The notes under the pieces: generated by a model
Told to the model about the DNA's origin: nothing
What the model saw: only the letters and a program-made list of their open reading frames with translations
Databases searched by the model: none
Part shown: positions 25,586-33,598 of the stretch, one piece after another
Position numbering within the stretch: position 1 is the stretch's first letter
How the letters are laid out: every line of letters begins with the position of its first letter
Position numbers and translations under genes: made by a program
Assembly: GCF_000981585.1 (NCBI RefSeq)
Contig: NZ_LN831776.1
Coordinates: 325,001-389,000 of the forward strand
Source of the DNA: Paenibacillus riograndensis SBR5
Lineage (GTDB): Bacteria > Bacillota > Bacilli > Paenibacillales > Paenibacillaceae
DNA length: 64,000 nt
Reading direction: 5' to 3'

Positions 25586-26401
25586 TCAAGCCTGATAGCC
25601 GTAAGTGTCCATTCTTAAATCTCTTAAATACGGGATCTGCCTCGAACATTCCGCCGCTTCGTTAAGATCGATTTCCAGCACCTGCATAGCCTCTTCATTC
25701 AGATCCCCGTTCAGAATCAGATCGCCCCGCGGATTCGCGAGCTTATTGTTGCCGAACAACCGCAGACCGCCTTCGCTGCCTACTCCGTTGATGCCGGCCA
25801 CAAAGCAAGTGTTTTCAAGTGCCCTTGCCGGAAAATAAATGTCCCACCTGTGCTTGTCTTCCAGTGAAAACGCCGATGGCGTTACAATCAGCTTCACCCC
25901 TTGCAGAGCAAGGGTACGCGCCGCTTCCGGGAACCCTGCATCGTAACAAATCAGGACGCCAAGCTTGCCAAAATCGAGCTCATACGGAGCACAAATATCG
26001 CCGGGTTTAAAATACTTTCTTTCATCCTCCCAGAGATGAACCTTGCTGTAAGTGCCCGCAATGGCTCCGCTCCGGTCTATGATAACGGCGCCATTGGCAG
26101 TCCCGCCCTCGCTCTGTTTAAGGGCCATCGGAATTACAATGTTGATGTTGTGCGTCTGGGCGGCTTCCCGGAACGCCCAGACGGTCGGGCCGTCGATATC
26201 CTCGGCCAGCTCATGATAGCGGTGGCTGATCACGTCGGTATTGTACCCGGTGACGAACAGCTCCGGGAACACGATCAGACCGGCCCCCTGCCGCGAAGCC
26301 TGTTCAACGAACCTCAGGCCTTTCCGGACATTCGCGGCAACATCCATCAGCGCGCTTTCGAACTGCACCAGCGCCAGTTTAACGGTTTCCAAGCGCTTCA
26401 C
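25586..26401 (-). CDS. Carbon-nitrogen hydrolase (nitrilase superfamily amidase)
   Basis: A 271-residue member of the nitrilase/omega-amidase superfamily. The Glu-Lys-Cys triad is clear: Glu in LIVFPELFVTGYN, Lys in GTYSKVHLWEDER, Cys in VLICYDAGFPEAARTL. These enzymes hydrolyse amides, carbamoyl groups or nitriles in the cytoplasm and release ammonia. It sits between the ABC ATPase and the M24-like gene with gaps of about 30 bases, so it is likely an early step acting on the imported compound or on an amide intermediate. Confidence 0.92.
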   Translation of the reverse strand: MKRLETVKLALVQFESALMDVAANVRKGLRFVEQASRQGAGLIVFPELFVTGYNTDVISHRYHELAEDIDGPTVWAFREAAQTHNINIVIPMALKQSEGGTANGAVIIDRSGAIAGTYSKVHLWEDERKYFKPGDICAPYELDFGKLGVLICYDAGFPEAARTLALQGVKLIVTPSAFSLEDKHRWDIYFPARALENTCFVAGINGVGSEGGLRLFGNNKLANPRGDLILNGDLNEEAMQVLEIDLNEAAECSRQIPYLRDLRMDTYGYQA

Positions 26402-26435
26402 TCCTTAAGCATATGAATTCTATCTATTTGCTTCA

Positions 26436-27152
26436 TCAGTACTGTGTGATCTGGTTAAGGAACTGCTTCAGACGGGGATGTTTACCGGCTTCTCCAAGCT
26501 GTGAAGAAGGCAGATCCTCGACAACCTTCCCCTGGTCCATAAAAATGATTCGGTCGCCTACCCGGCGAGCAAATTCCATTTCATGCGTGACGATGACGAC
26601 CGTCATTCCGTCTCTGGCCAGATCGGAGATGACGTCCAGTACCTCGGCTGTCATCTCAGGATCAAGAGCCGAGGTAGGCTCGTCGAACAGCATCAGCTTC
26701 GGATTCATGGCGAGCGCCCGCGCAATGGCGATGCGCTGCTGCTGCCCTCCGGAAAGCTGTTCAGGATAATGCTCCGCCCGGTCTCTCAGACGTACTCGTT
26801 CCAGCAGCTGAACCGCGCGCGACCGGACTTCCTGCTCTTTTTCGCCCCGCACCACTCTCGGAGCCAGCATAATATTCTGGATCGCGTTCAAATGCTGAAA
26901 CAGATCAAACGATTGAAAAACCATGCCGATCTCCGCTTTTGCGTGCCGTGAACCGTTGACGTCCTGCCCATTGTACAGGATTTGTCCGCCGTTGATGGGC
27001 TCAAGCCCCGCTACACAACGCAGCAGCGTTGACTTGCCGGAACCGGAAGGCCCGATAATTACCACCCGTTCTCCCTCATGAATATCGAAAGAGACCTCTT
27101 TTAGGATCGGATCGCCATGGTATTGCTTGGACACCTGCTCGATTTGCAGCAC
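26436..27152 (-). CDS. Polar amino acid ABC transporter ATPase (GlnQ type)
   Basis: A 238-residue ATPase of the PAAT group. Walker A is GPSGSGKST, the Q-loop lies in GMVFQSFDLFQHLN, the signature is LSGGQQQRIAIARAL, Walker B LMLFDEPTSALDPEM, and the switch His is in IVTHEMEFAR. It powers the permease encoded directly upstream. The product of this transporter and its binding protein would bring in a small polar amino-acid-like compound. Confidence 0.95.
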   Translation of the reverse strand: MLQIEQVSKQYHGDPILKEVSFDIHEGERVVIIGPSGSGKSTLLRCVAGLEPINGGQILYNGQDVNGSRHAKAEIGMVFQSFDLFQHLNAIQNIMLAPRVVRGEKEQEVRSRAVQLLERVRLRDRAEHYPEQLSGGQQQRIAIARALAMNPKLMLFDEPTSALDPEMTAEVLDVISDLARDGMTVVIVTHEMEFARRVGDRIIFMDQGKVVEDLPSSQLGEAGKHPRLKQFLNQITQY

Positions 27153-27178
27153 AATGTTGACCTCCTTCCATGATCAGG

Positions 27179-27895
27179 TTATAGGATTGACTTCCCGCGC
27201 TTCATCAGCGAGAACAAGGGGGATTTGCGGTTTCGTGAACGGGTGATATCCATCCGCCGCTCGAGGTAAGATTGCACAAGTGTGAACAGCGCCGTAAAGG
27301 CAAGATAATAAATAACGGCCGCGATCAGCGTATCCACGTAATCAAAGTTGGCGCTCGCAGTCTGTTGGGCGGTCAACAGCAGATCGGTATAGCCTACAAC
27401 CGAGGCCATCGCCGAGGTCTTTAGCATGCCGATAAACTGGTTGGCCGTCGGCGGTACGATGACGCGAAACGCCTGGGGAAGAACGACGTATCTCATCCGC
27501 TGCCAGTTGTTCATGCCAAGGGCGTTGGCGGCGCGATGCTGCCCTTTACCCACCGACGCGAGGCCGGAACGGACGATTTCCGCCATATAGGCCGCCTCGT
27601 TGAGCGCGAGTGCGACGAATGCCGACTGGAACCCGGTCAGCCTGATTCCGAACTGGGGCAGCGCCGTGTACACAAAGATTAGCTGAACCATCACAGGAAT
27701 TCCGCGAAAAATCCATATATAGGAGGTTGCCAAGCCCTGCAGAAGCTTCCACCTTGACATTTTGGCAAGCGCAATGATGAATCCAAGAAGGACAGCGACA
27801 ATCTGTGACACCAGCGTGAGCTTCATCGTATTTATGGCTCCATCCAGAAAAGCACGGGACCCGAGATACGCCCAAACGCCTTCTGCAAATTCCAT
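27179..27895 (-). CDS. Polar amino acid ABC transporter permease
   Basis: A 238-residue HisM/GlnP-type permease with about five helices. It shows the N-terminal segment GAINTMKLTLVSQIVAVLLG and the family coupling loop VGKGQHRAANALGMNNWQRM, then RYVVLPQAFRVIVPPTANQF. A single permease gene suggests a homodimeric channel. Confidence 0.94.
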   Translation of the reverse strand: MEFAEGVWAYLGSRAFLDGAINTMKLTLVSQIVAVLLGFIIALAKMSRWKLLQGLATSYIWIFRGIPVMVQLIFVYTALPQFGIRLTGFQSAFVALALNEAAYMAEIVRSGLASVGKGQHRAANALGMNNWQRMRYVVLPQAFRVIVPPTANQFIGMLKTSAMASVVGYTDLLLTAQQTASANFDYVDTLIAAVIYYLAFTALFTLVQSYLERRMDITRSRNRKSPLFSLMKRGKSIL

Positions 27896-27989
27896 TTTCT
27901 AACCTCCTTATTACAGCTTCCGCCGGATTCGGGCGGGATAAAATCCGTTAACGCAAATCCGGCGGCTGTGTTATTCAGAGTGCTGTATG

Positions 27990-28871
27990 TTACTTGAAAT
28001 AACTCATCTCAGCCGGCAAATGGTACTTTTCCATCAATTGTTTATAGGTGCCGTTCTCAACGACTTTCTTCAGCGCTGCTTCAATCGCCGTTTTCGTTTC
28101 AGTGTCACCCTTGCGAACGGCGATTCCGATCTTCGTATCCGCGCCGAAGGAGCCGGCGATTTCGAATACGCCCGGTTTCTCCTCTTGCAGATAGGCGGCT
28201 CCCGGAGAAGAGTGGAGGAATGCGTCGGCACGGCCCTGCTCGGTTGCAAGTACGGCGTCATTGGCAGTTGGAAGTGCCAGGATTTTAATTTCCGGCTTGT
28301 CGGCCTGCTTCAGTTTTACATTGTGCTCGCGCACGTTGATTTCCTCAACAGCTCCGCGTGTTACAGCGACGGTGTAACCGGACAAATCATCCATGCTTTT
28401 AATACCGTGCGGATTGCCGCTCTTCACGACGATCGAATCGGCAAGTCCCATATAAGGGATGAAATCCACTTGTTCTTCCCGCTCAGGCTTGATATACATT
28501 GCGGAATTGATAATGTCGATCCGTTTGCCTTGCAGCGCCGGAATCAGACCGTCGAAGTTCATCGACTGGATCTTGGCCTCCACGCCCATTTCCTTCGCAA
28601 TCGCTTGTCCCAGTTCAATATCGAAGCCGGTGAACTCATTGTTCAACATGTATTCGAAAGGAGGGAACGTAGCGGCCGTGCCATAGGTCAGAACCCCTTT
28701 TTCGACCAAAAAAGACGGGGCAGCGGCCGATGCCGTCTCTTGCGGATTGCTGCTTCCGGCCGGGGAAGAGGCCTGTCCTCCGTTTGCACCGTTTGTCCCG
28801 GAGCACGCGCTCAACACCGCAACCATCAGTACCAACATCGCACAAACAAGCATCTTGGTGTTTTTCATCAT
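27990..28871 (-). CDS. Amino acid ABC transporter substrate-binding lipoprotein
   Basis: A family 3 solute-binding protein of about 293 residues. The signal peptide ends in a lipobox (VAVLSACSG). Core features are GVLTYGTAATFPPFEYMLNN, EFTGFDIELGQAIAKEMGVE, NSAMYIKPEREEQVDFIPYM and a C-terminal PAEMSYFK. Three start codons lie in a row (GTG 28874, ATG 28871, ATG 28868); ATG 28871 has the best distance from the GAGGAGAGG site, which itself is the end of the gntR gene. The ligand is likely a charged or polar amino acid derivative. Confidence 0.93.
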   Translation of the reverse strand: MMKNTKMLVCAMLVLMVAVLSACSGTNGANGGQASSPAGSSNPQETASAAAPSFLVEKGVLTYGTAATFPPFEYMLNNEFTGFDIELGQAIAKEMGVEAKIQSMNFDGLIPALQGKRIDIINSAMYIKPEREEQVDFIPYMGLADSIVVKSGNPHGIKSMDDLSGYTVAVTRGAVEEINVREHNVKLKQADKPEIKILALPTANDAVLATEQGRADAFLHSSPGAAYLQEEKPGVFEIAGSFGADTKIGIAVRKGDTETKTAIEAALKKVVENGTYKQLMEKYHLPAEMSYFK

Positions 28872-28876
28872 CACGT

Positions 28877-29557
28877 TTACCTCTCCTCACTGTTCTCGTT
28901 GTTATGCATTACACTTAGTACGACTTGCTGAGTCTTCCTATTGTGTTCTACCAGGAAACGGCTGGCTTCCTCCGCCTGCCTGTGGGTCATGAGCTCCACC
29001 AGCCGGCGATGCTCGTTAAGGGAACCGTCAACCATTCCGGGCTGGATTAAAAGAATACGGCGGTAGCGCTCGCTCTGCTCCCATAACCGTTCAATGATCG
29101 ACAACAGCACCGGACGCTGCGCGAGACTGTAAATGAATAGATGAAACTCGCGGTTGGCGGCCAGGATGGCTTCAGTATCGGGGTTTCGGTGATTGGCCAG
29201 GTCCTCCTGTTTTTGAATCATGTTGTTAAGAAGGGTGACATCCTCCGGCTTCAGCAGCTCTGTCGCAAGTTGTACGGCCAATCCTTCCAGATTACAACGC
29301 ACCAGATAAATATCCTCGAGATGCTGCGCCGACAACGGGGTAACCGTTACGCCCCTGTGTGAATGCAGCAGTACCAGGTCCTGGGCCGCCAGCTTGTCCA
29401 GGGCGCTGCGGACCGGCATTTTGCTCACCCCGAGGCGGGAGGCGACAGCATCTTGGTCGATTCGCTCCCCGGGCGCCAATTCGCCGGATAGCACCCACTG
29501 CTTCAGAATGGAGTACACATGCTCCGACGCGGTTACAAAGGTTGGAATTCTACTCAA
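28877..29557 (-). CDS. GntR/FadR-family (FCD domain) regulator
   Basis: A 226-residue regulator. The N-terminal winged HTH reads LSGELAPGERIDQDAVASRL, GVSKMPVRSALDKLAAQDLV, and an all-helical FCD ligand domain follows with the metal/ligand residues (Asp-x3-His type) around REFHLFIYSLAQRP and NEHRRLVELM. The start is TTG at 29557, with AAGGAG 11 bases ahead; no in-frame ATG fits. It is the first gene of the operon and only a few bases ahead of the binding-protein gene. The repeated TTTGATCAAA dyads in the upstream region are its likely operators. The effector is probably the transported compound or a breakdown product. Confidence 0.93.
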   Translation of the reverse strand: MSRIPTFVTASEHVYSILKQWVLSGELAPGERIDQDAVASRLGVSKMPVRSALDKLAAQDLVLLHSHRGVTVTPLSAQHLEDIYLVRCNLEGLAVQLATELLKPEDVTLLNNMIQKQEDLANHRNPDTEAILAANREFHLFIYSLAQRPVLLSIIERLWEQSERYRRILLIQPGMVDGSLNEHRRLVELMTHRQAEEASRFLVEHNRKTQQVVLSVMHNNENSEER

Positions 29558-29596
29558 TCATTCAGCATCTCCTTTCGTGAAATTTCAAGATCAAAG

Positions 29597-29612
29597 ATTT
29601 GATCAAATATCA
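29597..29612. promoter_or_regulatory. GntR operator candidate 1 (gntR-proximal)
   Basis: The sequence ATTTGATCAAATATCA contains the perfect 12-base palindrome ATTTGATCAAAT. It lies about 40 bases before the gntR start codon. The same 16-mer occurs exactly 205 bases away on the side of the divergent epimerase gene. Confidence 0.65.
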
Positions 29613-29623
29613 ACGATCAATGA

Positions 29624-29642
29624 TGACCTGTGACATAGGTCA
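29624..29642. promoter_or_regulatory. Inverted repeat next to the GntR site
   Basis: TGACCT (29624-29629) and AGGTCA (29637-29642) form an inverted repeat with a 7-base centre that itself contains GTGAC. A further TGACCTG occurs at about 29663. It could be a second regulator site in the divergent promoter region. Confidence 0.35.
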
Positions 29643-29801
29643 CATTGTAAAGGGTGTTTCGATGACCTGTCAATAAAAATATCTCAAATTGTTAATATAA
29701 CTGACATTAAACCGAAATATCTTCCATGAAGTCGAAAATATAAAGATTTTGTCGATATTTTGTTGCCAATCGAGCTCATATATGACTATAATTACAGTGA
29801 A

Positions 29802-29817
29802 ATTTGATCAAATATCA
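29802..29817. promoter_or_regulatory. GntR operator candidate 2 (epimerase side)
   Basis: A second, identical copy of the 16-mer ATTTGATCAAATATCA. It lies about 107 bases before the epimerase start and about 62 bases before its probable -10 box. Two identical sites suggest that one regulator controls both divergent units. Confidence 0.65.
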
Positions 29818-29875
29818 GTCATCTATCCAATTTTTCGGTTCGAAAATCTATTTTTCGTGACCCACACATCTGATA

Positions 29876-29884
29876 TGTTATAAT
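29876..29884 (+). promoter_or_regulatory. Extended -10 promoter of the epimerase gene
   Basis: TGTTATAAT is a consensus TATAAT with the extended-10 TG. It lies 40 bases before the start codon. A poor -35 (near 29856) fits the extended-10 type and possible activator use. Confidence 0.5.
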
Positions 29885-29923
29885 TTCTTACATAATGTCG
29901 AGCAAAAAAACGAGGTGTCAGCT

Positions 29924-31057
29924 ATGCTTATTTCACAAATTGATGTGTTCAGATATGACCTTCCGCTCTCTCCGCCATTCACCCATTCCTCCTCCGGGAC
30001 CGTCACACATCTGAAAGAAATCTATCTGCGCATTACAGCTGATTCGGGCGTCTGCGGCTGGAGCGAAGTTCGCGGCAACTGCGAATATGTTACCGGCGAC
30101 ACGCCCGAACGGGTCGCGGCCGTTCTTACCCACACACTTGGCCCTGCATTGCTCGGAAAGCCCGTGATGAACAGAAATAGGATCAACGCCGGGCTGGACA
30201 GGCTGATTAACGGAAACAGCGCGGCCCGCGCCGCAGTCGACATTGCGCTGCTGGATCTCACGGGCAAGCTGTTGAAAGTGTCTGCAGCCGAACTTCTGGG
30301 GGGACGGATGCGTGATTCCATCCCTAGCGACGCTACAATTGCCTTCGGCACACCGGATGAAGCCGAGGAGGAGGCCGCCCGGTATTTGCAGGACGGCTTT
30401 CGGACCATTAAGCTGAGAGTCGGCCCGGACCGGGCCGGGGACCTTGAACGGGTTCGGCGGGCGAGAGCCGTTATTGAGTCGTTCGGGCTTGGCGGAGAAG
30501 TCCTTTTGTGTGTCGATGCCAATCAGGGATGGACGCCCAAGCAAGCGGTCCTTCGCTTAAGAGAATTTGAAGCACTCGGCGTAGAGTGGGTGGAACAGCC
30601 CGTACCCGCCGATGACTTCTCCGGTCTGAAGCAGGTTCGGCAGCAAACCCGAGCCGCCGTTGTAGCCGACGAGAGCTGCCGTACGTGCGCGGATGTCGCC
30701 CGGATTGCCGCTGAAGGCGCAGCCGATATTGTCCATTTAAAGCTCGTAAAGGCAGGATCGGTCGTAAACCTGCAGCGGATGATGGCAGTTGCCGAATCCT
30801 TCGGCATCCCGTATATGTTGGGGCAAATGGACGAGGGGCGGCTCGCTACGGCCGCATTGCTGCAAATCGCATCGGCTTCGCGAGCCAGCCACTTTGAAGT
30901 GTGGGGATTTCAGCGGGTCCGTCCCGAAGACGATCCCGCAGGAGTGCTTACGGTATTGAACGGGGCTGTCTCCGTTCCCGTAGGTTTCGGGCTGGGGGTC
31001 ACCGTCGATGAATCCCGCTTGACACGGATTGCCTGCTTGTCCGCAGATGCAACATAA
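29924..31057 (+). CDS. Enolase-superfamily epimerase/racemase (dipeptide epimerase or N-acyl amino acid racemase type)
   Basis: A 377-residue protein of the muconate-lactonising-enzyme subgroup. The start is ATG 29924 behind GAGGTG; the GTG at 29915 overlaps that site. The capping domain is residues 1-125. The barrel residues are the Lys in FRTIKLRVGPDRAGD, metal ligands Asp in VDANQGW, Glu in VEWVEQPVPA and Asp in VVADESCRT, and the opposite Lys in DIVHLKLVKAG. This two-lysine arrangement supports 1,1-proton transfer: Ala-Glu type dipeptide epimerase, N-succinyl amino acid racemase or o-succinylbenzoate synthase. With the neighbouring M20 deacylase and amino-acid importer an N-acyl amino acid or dipeptide racemase fits best. 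It is divergent from the operon. Confidence 0.88.
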   Translation: MLISQIDVFRYDLPLSPPFTHSSSGTVTHLKEIYLRITADSGVCGWSEVRGNCEYVTGDTPERVAAVLTHTLGPALLGKPVMNRNRINAGLDRLINGNSAARAAVDIALLDLTGKLLKVSAAELLGGRMRDSIPSDATIAFGTPDEAEEEAARYLQDGFRTIKLRVGPDRAGDLERVRRARAVIESFGLGGEVLLCVDANQGWTPKQAVLRLREFEALGVEWVEQPVPADDFSGLKQVRQQTRAAVVADESCRTCADVARIAAEGAADIVHLKLVKAGSVVNLQRMMAVAESFGIPYMLGQMDEGRLATAALLQIASASRASHFEVWGFQRVRPEDDPAGVLTVLNGAVSVPVGFGLGVTVDESRLTRIACLSADAT

Positions 31058-31087
31058 ACGGCTCTTTGAGCTTCGGGATGCGAATAT

Positions 31088-31137
31088 AAATACAAACAGC
31101 AAGCCTCCGAACGGTCGGTAGCTTGCTGTTTGTATTT
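31088..31137 (+). terminator. Terminator of the epimerase gene
   Basis: A perfect 17-bp stem (AAATACAAACAGCAAGC, 31088-31104, with its complement at 31121-31137) ends in TTT, 30 bases past the epimerase stop. Because the stem begins with AAATAC it could work in both directions. Confidence 0.85.
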
Positions 31138-31164
31138 TCGGTTCCTGGCGGCTGATTATTGAAA

Positions 31165-31323
31165 CTTCAAAAATGATCTTTCCGAACAAACTGATAGTAT
31201 GATCGGTTCTGACATCCTTCTAAAATCAGTTAGTGATTATTCCACTTTGGGCAGAATTTCCATATAAACTTTTCTCTGAATGATGCCCTCCCGTTCAAGC
31301 TCCCGTAACTGGAGTGTAAGCAT
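31165..31323 (-). pseudogene. HxlR-family winged-helix regulator remnant
   Basis: The minus strand reads MLTLQLRELEREGIIQRKVY, MEILPKVE, stop, then SLTDFRRMSEPIILSVC in the same frame. This is the recognition helix and wing of an HxlR regulator (usual form KMLTQQLRELE, PPKVEYSLTEFG). The tyrosine codon TAT has become TAA. The part before MLTLQL is not recognisable, so the 5' end is also lost. Confidence 0.65.
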
Positions 31324-31374
31324 GAACCCTATTATAAGTAGGGGCATCTACTCAGACGGATGGCGGAATAGGGG

Positions 31375-31508
31375 AACAACGGCAGATATACCGTTGTTTT
31401 GCACGCCGAGGCCGGAAATGGCTGCAACAACAGTAAAAATGCCGTTGTTAGGCGCATCATAGCCGGAAATAGCTGAAACAACAGCAAAAGTGCAGCCGTT
31501 GTTTCAGC
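31375..31508. repeat. Three hairpin repeats with AACAAC/GTTGTT arms
   Basis: Hairpin 1 pairs AACAACGG (31375) with CCGTTGTT (31391). Hairpin 2 pairs CAACAA near 31425 with TTGTT near 31445. Hairpin 3 has a perfect 11-bp stem (GCTGAAACAAC at 31472, GTTGTTTCAGC at 31498). The second and third are also direct repeats of about 51 bases starting GCCGGAAAT (31411 and 31462). The unit looks like a dispersed intergenic repeat and fills most of the spacer before the SWIM gene. Confidence 0.7.
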
Positions 31509-31570
31509 ACTGGGGCCTCCGGGGGCGCCGGATAGCTGCTTCAATGCGTTCCGCGCAGATTGAAGTTTAC

Positions 31571-33262
31571 TCAAAAGCTCTCCAGCAGCTTGGTCAGCTC
31601 GTCCTTAAAGGCTGGCCGATTGGGGTATTCGGCCAGCAGTGAATTCGCGACCAGTTCAGCAGTCGCGGAACCGGCGGCATTGCGGAGCTTCCGGATGGTC
31701 CCGCAGACCTGCCGGTAGTGATTGCGCGTAGAAGATTCAGCAGCAGACTGCTTGATATAAGACTGGAAAATGGCGACCACCTCCTGAAGGTGGTCGGCCA
31801 GAAGATGCGGATAATATTCTTCAATCTCCCTTGGATGCTCATGCACATACTTCAGCAGCCGGTCGAATTCTTTCTCCTGTATCAAGAGCTTCGTGTATAC
31901 ATTATTCCACGACCAGCGCTGCTCCAGTCTGTCCAATATCGCGTTATAGATTGGCGGCCACTCCGCAGCCGGATACGCAGATTTAACGGCAGGATAGTAG
32001 GATAAATCTCCATCACATAGCAGCTCCATGCCGAGATCCCGCTGAGCCAGTGCATTTCCCGACAACTTATAGGCTTCATACCGCAGTTCCTTCCATTTCT
32101 TAAGAGGTCCTGGCAAATGGTTCGCATTATCCAGCGCTTCCCCTTCTTCAGCTAAGCGAATCGCTTCATCATACCGGGCGGCGTCGAGCGCAAGACGGAT
32201 AGCTTGCTCGCGGAAGGAGGAGTATTGCAGGTTGTTGTACAGATAATCCTGCAATTCTTCACCACTGTCCTGCCTATTTAGCTGTTCCAGACGGATTTCA
32301 GCTACGCCGGACGCGAAGTACTGACTGCTCCAGGAGCTTGTATCGGAGCTTTGACCTAACAGCTCAGCTTGTTCATCCCACAGCGCTTGCAAATCCTCTG
32401 AAACGGCCAGCTCGTTAGCACATCGGAGCAAATCAAGCTGCCAGTCCGGCCATCCGTCAATTTCCGGATGCTGCGTCATGTCCAGTACCAGATGAAACAG
32501 CGTCTCTGCAGTCTCTGGCGGCAGCTGCTCTCCTAGCTGTGCAACCTCAAAGATACGATCCAGACTGTCCTCAATCATGCCGCTCACGGTGCCGTCCGAA
32601 TCATCGGAGGCTTGAAGAAGTTCCAGCATTTCTTCAAGGATGCACAGGTTGATTCGCACCGCCTGGAGCGGATTATTTTCTTCAAAGACCTGAACTGCTT
32701 TGGCAGCGACCAGTTCGGCGCCCTGCAGAGCCTTGTCCACTTTTCCCCAGCCCACAAACCCATGCTTGTCCGCATACAGGTTAATATAAGAGCGGATCAA
32801 ATCCCGATAGTCTCCAATTCCATCACTGTTCTGAGCGTCGGATAAGTAGATCCGGATTATCTGCTCTGTCTGTTCCGAAGCCAGTGCCAGGGATAAGAGC
32901 AGGGAGACCAGCTCGCTTTTGCCCTTCATTTCCAGCATCTGCTGCAGACTTGCAGCCGGGGCTGATTCGAATCCGGCGGGGCTGGCGTTTTCCTGTAAAT
33001 GGTCCCTTAGATACATCAGCACCGCGGCTTGGTGTTTACAGATTGCATCCATATCATATGGACAACTGCATGAGGATGAAAGCACCTTATCCTGTTCTCC
33101 AAGCTGCACCAGCACTTCGTAAAGCTCAGTTCCGGCGAATCGTGCCCGGTAGAGACCGGGCTTCAACTCACGTACGGACTCCACATAGCCGGAGCGGAGG
33201 TAGTGCTCTCCTCTTGCCATAATCACACTGCTAATGCTTCTGCTCAGATCAGCCAGGTTCAT
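31571..33262 (-). CDS. SWIM zinc-finger protein
   Basis: A 563-residue protein from ATG 33262, chosen for the AGGAGTG site 8 bases upstream (the frame is open to 33349). Near residue 60 it has the SWIM pattern CxC...CxH: SSSCSCPYDMDAICKHQAAV. The rest is helical and rich in acidic residues, with no enzyme motif. Such proteins are often encoded next to SNF2-type helicases; none is seen here. SWIM domains bind DNA or proteins. The function is unknown. Confidence 0.85.
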   Translation of the reverse strand: MNLADLSRSISSVIMARGEHYLRSGYVESVRELKPGLYRARFAGTELYEVLVQLGEQDKVLSSSCSCPYDMDAICKHQAAVLMYLRDHLQENASPAGFESAPAASLQQMLEMKGKSELVSLLLSLALASEQTEQIIRIYLSDAQNSDGIGDYRDLIRSYINLYADKHGFVGWGKVDKALQGAELVAAKAVQVFEENNPLQAVRINLCILEEMLELLQASDDSDGTVSGMIEDSLDRIFEVAQLGEQLPPETAETLFHLVLDMTQHPEIDGWPDWQLDLLRCANELAVSEDLQALWDEQAELLGQSSDTSSWSSQYFASGVAEIRLEQLNRQDSGEELQDYLYNNLQYSSFREQAIRLALDAARYDEAIRLAEEGEALDNANHLPGPLKKWKELRYEAYKLSGNALAQRDLGMELLCDGDLSYYPAVKSAYPAAEWPPIYNAILDRLEQRWSWNNVYTKLLIQEKEFDRLLKYVHEHPREIEEYYPHLLADHLQEVVAIFQSYIKQSAAESSTRNHYRQVCGTIRKLRNAAGSATAELVANSLLAEYPNRPAFKDELTKLLESF

Positions 33263-33290
33263 GTACCGTTCACTCCTATTCAAGCGGGGT

Positions 33291-33482
33291 TTATAGATGC
33301 AGGGAAGAGGCGTTCCATTCATCCCAGAGATCAAGTTCATAGAGCACATCTTTAAAGCTCCGGAAGGCTTGTATCCATTGAGTCATCAACCAGCTTCCCC
33401 TCCGGGTCCGATTCCGTTTGATATGCAAATGCCCGGAGGAATGACTCAAATATACGAGAACAAGTTCGTCCATCAGCGTCAT
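33291..33482 (-). CDS. Small ORF of unknown function ahead of the SWIM gene
   Basis: A 63-codon frame (MTLMDELVLVYLSHSSGHLH ... LYELDLWDEWNASSLHL) ends 28 bases before the SWIM start. A TATAAT box (near 33515) and an AGAGGGA motif lie upstream on the minus strand, but the motif is 14 bases from the ATG, which is long. No family is recognised. It could be a small gene, a gene end or chance. Confidence 0.3.
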   Translation of the reverse strand: MTLMDELVLVYLSHSSGHLHIKRNRTRRGSWLMTQWIQAFRSFKDVLYELDLWDEWNASSLHL

Positions 33483-33550
33483 GATGAAACCACTGTCCCT
33501 CTGTAATGTTTATCCCAATTATATCAAAGTTAACGGCGCTTGGTTCACAC

Positions 33551-33580
33551 CAAAAAAGCCGCCGGGAGCTCCCGGCAGCC
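33551..33580 (-). terminator. Terminator of the uridine kinase gene
   Basis: GCCGCCGGGAG (33558-33568) faces CTCCCGGCAGC (33569-33579), an 11-bp stem with one mismatch, followed on the minus strand by six T residues. It lies about 20 bases past the udk stop. Confidence 0.9.
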
Positions 33581-33598
33581 TTGACTAAACTTGTACCC

